In this document: positions 40,641 through 43,846 of the stretch, in pieces | Numbering within the stretch: position 1 is the stretch's first letter | Layout: each line of letters begins with the position of its first letter | Assembly: GCA_022844485.1 (NCBI GenBank) | Contig: JALHLQ010000031.1 | Coordinates: forward strand, 1 to 43,846 | Direction: 5' to 3' | Length of the DNA stretch: 43,846 nt | From: Xanthobacteraceae bacterium | GTDB taxonomy: Bacteria; Pseudomonadota; Alphaproteobacteria; Rhizobiales; Xanthobacteraceae | Program-made: the position numbers and the translations under genes | The notes under the pieces: generated by a model | What the model was told of the DNA's origin: nothing | What the model saw: only the letters and a program-made list of their open reading frames with translations | Database searches by the model: none

Positions 40641-40872
40641 ATGCTGCTCACCGATATCCGCGCCCGGACCGCCAAGCCGCGCGCGACTCCGTACAAGCTG
40701 ACGGATGGCGGTGGCATGCATCTGCACGTTGTGCCGAACGGTTCGCGCTATTGACGCTTGGATTATGGCTTCATCGGCAAGCGGCGCACGCTTGCACTCG
40801 GCACGTATCCCGAGGTGTCGCTCGCGGATGCGCGCACGCGCCGCGATGAACCGAGGGCGTTTCTGTCGGCGG
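40641..40872 (+). pseudogene. broken P4-type tyrosine integrase, N-terminal remnant
   Basis: From the ATG at 40641 the frame reads like the DUF4102 N-terminal arm-binding domain of P4/CP4-type integrases. TAKPRATPYKLTDGGGMHLHV is followed by NGSRY, then a TGA at 40752-40754 where the family has Trp (TGG). In the same frame it continues RLDYGFIGKRRTLALGTYPEVSLADARTRR, then loses similarity near 40872. The core-binding and catalytic domains are absent. It sits 144 bases after the tRNA-Ser, exactly where such an integrase would be. The gene is dead unless stop read-through occurs. Confidence 0.85.
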
Positions 40873-40935
40873 CGAAGGCGCAAGCGGCGGTCAACTGGCT
40901 TATCGCCAAGGGGGCGATCCCGCGGGTGGGTCGCC
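40873..40935 (+). pseudogene. possible aldo/keto reductase C-terminal shard
   Basis: Directly after the integrase similarity ends, the same frame reads KAQAAVNWLIAKGAIPRVG. This resembles the substrate-loop region of aldo/keto reductases (QVALNWLIAKGAIPIPG in typical members). It is too short for certainty. If correct, the frame is an accidental join of two unrelated gene fragments. Confidence 0.4.
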
Positions 40936-40949
40936 CGGCTGAGACGCGA

Positions 40950-41151
40950 TCAACTCGATGGGAGCGTGCGGGCGATGATGGCCACCGTCGAGGTGCCGGC
41001 CTCGCGGTCGAGCGAGATTGCGCGATACGCTCCGCCCTCGAGCAGGGCTCGCGCGTCCGCTTCGGTCGGAAACCTCCGGAAACGCCTTCTGATGGCGCCG
41101 GTAACGTGCCTCGTCCCGAAACTTCACTTGGGCGATCACAAGAACAGCCAT
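40950..41151 (-). pseudogene. DUF1330-family gene with internal deletion and frame change
   Basis: The ATG at 41151 has a perfect GAGGAGG five bases upstream and reads MAVLVIAQVKFRDEARYRRHQ-KAFP, the start of a DUF1330 (dimeric alpha-beta barrel) protein. Shortly after, the family sequence resumes in another frame as FPTEADARALLEGGAYRAISLDREAG and VAIIARTLPSS, then a stop at 40950-40952. The middle third (about 30-40 residues) is missing. The total length, 202 bases, is not a multiple of three. Two CGGAAAC copies (41067-41073 and 41077-41083, plus strand) sit at the join. The product would be non-functional. Confidence 0.75.
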
Positions 41152-41264
41152 CGCATCCTCCTCATTGGCCAGCCCTCGGCGCTCGGGGTCTCCGTCATGT
41201 GCCGCGCCGCAGCGGTTTTCGCAAGGCAGGCTTGAAAGCGCGCCCATCCATCCTCGCCCACAGA

Positions 41265-41876
41265 CTACGCCGCGTCACGTTCCGCAGCCAGCGCGGCCGC
41301 GACGCTCGCTCTGCCTGCGATCCGCTCGGCGTGCGCCTGCGTGCGCGGGAACTTCGATAGATCAAGCCCGACATGGCCTGCCCAATTGGTAACCACGAAA
41401 AGATAGATGTCGGCAATGGTCCAGCCTTGGCCGAGGAGAAAAAGGCGGCCTTCTGCCAGGGCGGTCTCAACAAGGGCGTAGCGCGCGGCGAGCTTGTCGC
41501 GCGCAATGGCGCGATAGGCGTCCGGCGTGTTGGTCGCAAAGAGCGGCGAATAGCTCTTGTGCAGTTCGGTGGTGATGAAGCCCAGCCATTCTTCCAGCCG
41601 CAGGCGCTCTTTCGTGCCGCGCGCCGGCGCCAGCCTCGACTGCGGGGCGAGATCGGCGAGATATTGCTGGATCACGACGTTTTCGGTGAGCACCTCGCCG
41701 TCATCGAGTTCGAGGGCGGGCACATAGCCCTTGGGATTGACGGCGAGATAGTCCCGGCCGGCGCCGGTGCGCTTGCTCGCGCTGTCCACGCGTTCGAGCG
41801 TGAACGCAAGTCCGGTCTCGCGCAGGATGATGTGCGGCGCCAGCGAACAAGCGCCGTGCATGTAATAGAGCTTCAT
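41265..41876 (-). CDS. glutathione S-transferase (beta-class-like)
   Basis: This 203-residue GST has an N-terminal thioredoxin-fold domain (1-80): MKLYYMHGACSLAPHI with the beta-class Cys10, VNPKGYVPALELDDGEVLTENVVIQQYLAD with the cis-Pro and Glu/Asn glutathione contacts. A helical C-domain contains GQGWTIADIYLFVVTNW with the N-capping box. It probably conjugates or reduces small electrophiles. Its ATG overlaps the nitronate monooxygenase stop (ATGA), so both are one transcription unit. Confidence 0.93.
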   Translation of the reverse strand: MKLYYMHGACSLAPHIILRETGLAFTLERVDSASKRTGAGRDYLAVNPKGYVPALELDDGEVLTENVVIQQYLADLAPQSRLAPARGTKERLRLEEWLGFITTELHKSYSPLFATNTPDAYRAIARDKLAARYALVETALAEGRLFLLGQGWTIADIYLFVVTNWAGHVGLDLSKFPRTQAHAERIAGRASVAAALAAERDAA

Positions 41877-42949
41877 CTTTGCTCCTCTCCAGCTATGGGC
41901 AGGCTTTCGGTGAGGGCGGCCATCAGCGCGGCCGAGGTGCGATGGCGCAGTTTGGGCGCGATCTGACCGGCCCAGAGCGCTATCACGTCGTCGCGGCCTT
42001 GCGCGGCGGCCGCCGCCTTCAATTGGCCGACGAGCCAGCTGCGGATCGGAAACGGCGGCAAGGCGCCGGCGCGGGGACCGACCTCCTCGATCCAGCGATT
42101 GACGATCCCGCGCGCCAGCCTTCCGGTGAAGGCGCGCGTCAGCGCGGTGCGCTCGGCGGCGGGACTGAAGAGCGCCGCGCGATGGGCCCGGGAGGCATTC
42201 GATTCCGCGCAGGCCAAAAAGGCGGTGCCGATCTGCACGGCGTCCGCGCCCAATAGGCGCGCGGCCTCGAGGCCGCGCCTGTCGCAGATTCCGCCTGCGG
42301 CGATCACGGGGATGGCGACGCGCGCCGACACGATCTGGGTGAGCGCGAAGGTTCCGGTGAGGCTTGCTTCAGCGCTGTCGAGGAACGACACGCGGTGACC
42401 GCCCGCCTCCATGCCGGTTGCGACGACGGCGTTAACGCCGGCGCCTTCCAGGGCGCGCGCTTCCGCCAAAGTCGTTGCCGTGCCGATCACGTAGATGCCG
42501 CGCTTGCGGCACGCCGCCAGGACGCTGGGGCCGGGAATGCCATAGACGAACGAGAAGACGGGCGGTCGCGCTTCGAGCAGCGCCTCGATCTGTTCGGCGA
42601 AGGGATGGTGGAAGCGCGCCGGCATGACGGGCGGTGCAAGCCCCAGTTCCGTGAAGTACGGGGCGAGTACGTCGAGCGCGCGCGCATAGTCCTCGGACGC
42701 GATCTGCATCCCGCCTGGATCGACATCCTGGACCCAGAGATTGACGTTGAACGCGCGCGCGGTGGCGGCGCGCAGTTCTCCGACAAGCGGCCCGATTGCT
42801 TCGGGCGCGAGATTGACCGCGCCATAGGAGCCAAGCCCGCCGGCATTGGCGACACTTGACGCTAAGGCGACGCTCGAAAGCCCGCCGCCGAACGGGCCCT
42901 GCACGATTGGGTGATCCAGTCCAAGATCCTGAGCAATCCTCGACCGCAT
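41873..42949 (-). CDS. nitronate monooxygenase family protein
   Basis: This 358-residue FMN TIM-barrel protein resembles nitronate monooxygenase/2-nitropropane dioxygenase. LDHPIVQGPFGGGLSSVALASSVANAGGLGSYGA is at the N-terminus. FNVNLWVQ, VATGMEAGGHRVSF, VIAAGGICDRRGLEAARLLGADAVQIGTAFLAC and SNASRAHRAAL follow. These enzymes oxidise alkyl nitronates such as propionate-3-nitronate; substrates of distant members vary. GGGAGAG precedes the ATG at 42949. It is the first gene of the unit with the GST and is divergent from an HxlR regulator, which probably controls it. Confidence 0.9.
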   Translation of the reverse strand: MRSRIAQDLGLDHPIVQGPFGGGLSSVALASSVANAGGLGSYGAVNLAPEAIGPLVGELRAATARAFNVNLWVQDVDPGGMQIASEDYARALDVLAPYFTELGLAPPVMPARFHHPFAEQIEALLEARPPVFSFVYGIPGPSVLAACRKRGIYVIGTATTLAEARALEGAGVNAVVATGMEAGGHRVSFLDSAEASLTGTFALTQIVSARVAIPVIAAGGICDRRGLEAARLLGADAVQIGTAFLACAESNASRAHRAALFSPAAERTALTRAFTGRLARGIVNRWIEEVGPRAGALPPFPIRSWLVGQLKAAAAAQGRDDVIALWAGQIAPKLRHRTSAALMAALTESLPIAGEEQR

Positions 42950-43016
42950 GGCTTTGCGTCTCTCCCGAGTTCAAGAGAGAGGTAAGGACATGGCTTGCCT
43001 TGGGAAAGCTGGTATC

Positions 43017-43054
43017 TTGGGGACAGTTCAGATTGGACTATCCTCTCGGATAGT
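43017..43054. promoter_or_regulatory. operator-like dyad and candidate promoter of the HxlR gene
   Basis: A perfect 7-bp inverted repeat, ACTATCC (43037-43043) and GGATAGT (43048-43054), with TCTC spacer, lies in the divergent region. TTGGGG (43017-43022) and TATCCT (43039-43044), 16 bases apart, could be a plus-strand promoter whose -10 overlaps the left arm. An HxlR dimer bound here would repress its own gene and could affect the divergent pair. Confidence 0.55.
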
Positions 43055-43070
43055 GCGGAGCAAACCAACG

Positions 43071-43454
43071 GTGGCGCTACGGCGAAGAAAAGGCATTTCG
43101 GACAAAGCCGAGGGCGTGTGTCCGATCGGCGCCTGCATGGATTTCCTGGGCGGCGCGTGGGCGGCGAACGTGATCTGGCATCTGCAGAACGGCGCACGCC
43201 GGTTCAGCGAGCTCGAAAGCGACATGGCGCCGATTACGGCGAAAGTGCTGTCGAACCGATTGAAGGACCTGTCACGCAAAGGTGTGATCGCCCGCGTGGT
43301 CAAAGACACCTCACCTCCTTCGGTGGAGTATGAGCTGACCGCGCTCGGTCGCGAATTGGTTCCGGCGATCGCCGCGATCGCGAGCGTCGGGCTCAAGCTG
43401 AAGCAAGCGAACAATCTGCCGATGCTGGACAGGCGGCGTACGCGGCGCGCCTGA
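43071..43454 (+). CDS. HxlR-family winged-helix transcriptional regulator
   Basis: HxlR proteins are small winged-helix dimers that often sense electrophiles or aldehydes. The frame shows VCPIGACMDFLGGAWAANVIWHL with the conserved Cys, GARRFSELESDMAPITAKVLSNRLKDLSRKGVIARV as helix-turn-helix, and SVEYELTALGREL as wing. The frame is open from 42948, but the GTG at 43071 (127 residues) is preferred: GCGGAG lies upstream and longer starts would read through the operator-like dyad. The ATG at 42990, with a good AGAGAGG, remains possible. Confidence 0.88.
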   Translation: MALRRRKGISDKAEGVCPIGACMDFLGGAWAANVIWHLQNGARRFSELESDMAPITAKVLSNRLKDLSRKGVIARVVKDTSPPSVEYELTALGRELVPAIAAIASVGLKLKQANNLPMLDRRRTRRA

Positions 43455-43764
43455 TGGCCGTCGACTCCCGCAAAGAGCCATGGGCGACCGCGCGCTCAAA
43501 GCGGACCATCCGGGCGGGCGCGTTGATACTTCTTAAGACGACCGCCCGGTGTTCTTGAGTCGTCCTGGGTTTAAGCTCGGCGGCAGACTTGGAATTACTA
43601 TTCTCGCGGTAGCTCCGCAGCAAGTAATCTGTATGCATGCCCGCCAATGCATCGGCCCCGCATACCCGTTGGGCGTTTCCGAGGGCGGATGCGGCACGGG
43701 ATGTCGGCATTTCTGAAAGGATTCACCTTATTGCAGTAGACCTAAGTGTCCGTCCGAGAACATA
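43455..43764. other. intergenic region after the HxlR gene
   Basis: About 310 bases in which I support no gene. It includes a loose dyad, GACGAC/GTCGTC near 43535-43564, that could end the HxlR transcript. A minus-strand open frame crosses it but has no similarity I recognise. Confidence 0.45.
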
Positions 43765-43846
43765 TTGAATCCCTTGGATCGTTTGTGATTCAAGAGTGGT
43801 GGCCTGATTCGAGGAGGGTCACCCGATGTGGACGGCGAAGAATCGC
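43765..43846 (+). mobile_element. probable left end of an IS5-family insertion sequence (cut by window)
   Basis: TTGAATC (43765-43771) and GATTCAA (43787-43793) form a perfect inverted repeat just before a transposase-like start. I cannot fix the terminal inverted repeat or the target duplication, because the right end is outside the window. CTAA at 43742-43745 is compatible with an IS5-type target but proves nothing. Confidence 0.4.
43826..43846 (+). CDS. start of a putative IS5-family transposase, partial
   Basis: The ATG at 43826 has GAGGAGG eight bases upstream and reads M-W-T-A-K-N-R before the window ends. This matches the typical first residues of a group of IS5-family transposases in Rhizobiales that start MWTxENR. 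Only seven codons are visible, so the call depends on that match and the ribosome-binding site. Confidence 0.45.

Noticed and set aside
40758..41360. 200-codon plus-strand open frame after the tRNA as an intact gene
   Set aside because: Its start is the tail of a broken integrase, its middle runs antisense to a DUF1330 remnant, and its end is antisense to the GST gene.
43393..43710. 105-codon minus-strand frame at the right end
   Set aside because: It overlaps the end of the HxlR gene, has no ribosome-binding site I trust and no recognised similarity.
40498..43846. Second copy of the tRNA-Ser 3' end as an att site of a resident island
   Set aside because: I found no repeat of the T-arm/acceptor sequence downstream; any other boundary is lost or outside the window.

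Overview
This 43.8 kb window is GC-rich chromosomal DNA of an alphaproteobacterium, almost certainly Hyphomicrobiales (Rhizobiales) and perhaps near Bradyrhizobiaceae/Xanthobacteraceae. The genus is an inference. The lineage signals are a fused IspD-IspF, a PDH E1-beta with its own lipoyl domain, stand-alone CinA C-domain, and the orders secG-pyrG-kdsA-eno, dusB(nifR3)-ntrBC-ntrYX-hfq-hflX and rlpA-dac-tmk-holB-metG-tatD-MBL.

Layout. Positions 1-7412 hold secG, pyrG, kdsA, an MFS transporter, queF (minus strand), eno, a HCCA-isomerase-like thioredoxin-fold protein and ftsB. Positions 7542-15712 hold the pyruvate dehydrogenase cluster pdhA, pdhB, pdhC and lpd. It is interspersed with a small membrane protein, an unrecognised 234-residue protein, a DUF5076-like protein and a tripartite tricarboxylate (Bug) binding protein. 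Positions 15885-19394 are more accessory: an orphan flagellin, an HWE-type histidine kinase, a DUF4337 protein and a GlsB/YeaQ-type membrane protein. lipA (lipoyl synthase, which serves the PDH lipoyl domains), a Coq10/RatA protein, cinA and ispDF follow. Positions 22703-30078 are the nitrogen-regulation block dusB-ntrB-ntrC-ntrY-ntrX, followed by hfq, hflX and mazG. From 33789 to 40152 a minus-strand housekeeping run carries rlpA, a D,D-carboxypeptidase, tmk, holB, metG, tatD and an MBL-fold hydrolase.

The right end (40408-43846) is accessory. A tRNA-Ser(UGA) is followed by a decayed P4-type integrase broken by an in-frame TGA, a shard resembling an aldo/keto reductase, and a DUF1330 gene with an internal deletion. 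After this come an intact nitronate monooxygenase-GST pair and a divergent HxlR-type regulator with a perfect operator-like dyad. The window ends at the probable start of an IS5-family insertion sequence.

I found no CRISPR array, prophage or clearly new defence system. The most unusual items are the scar behind the tRNA, the unknown gene inside the PDH operon, the Bug gene with its own promoter between pdhC and lpd, and a few strong dyads in regulatory positions.
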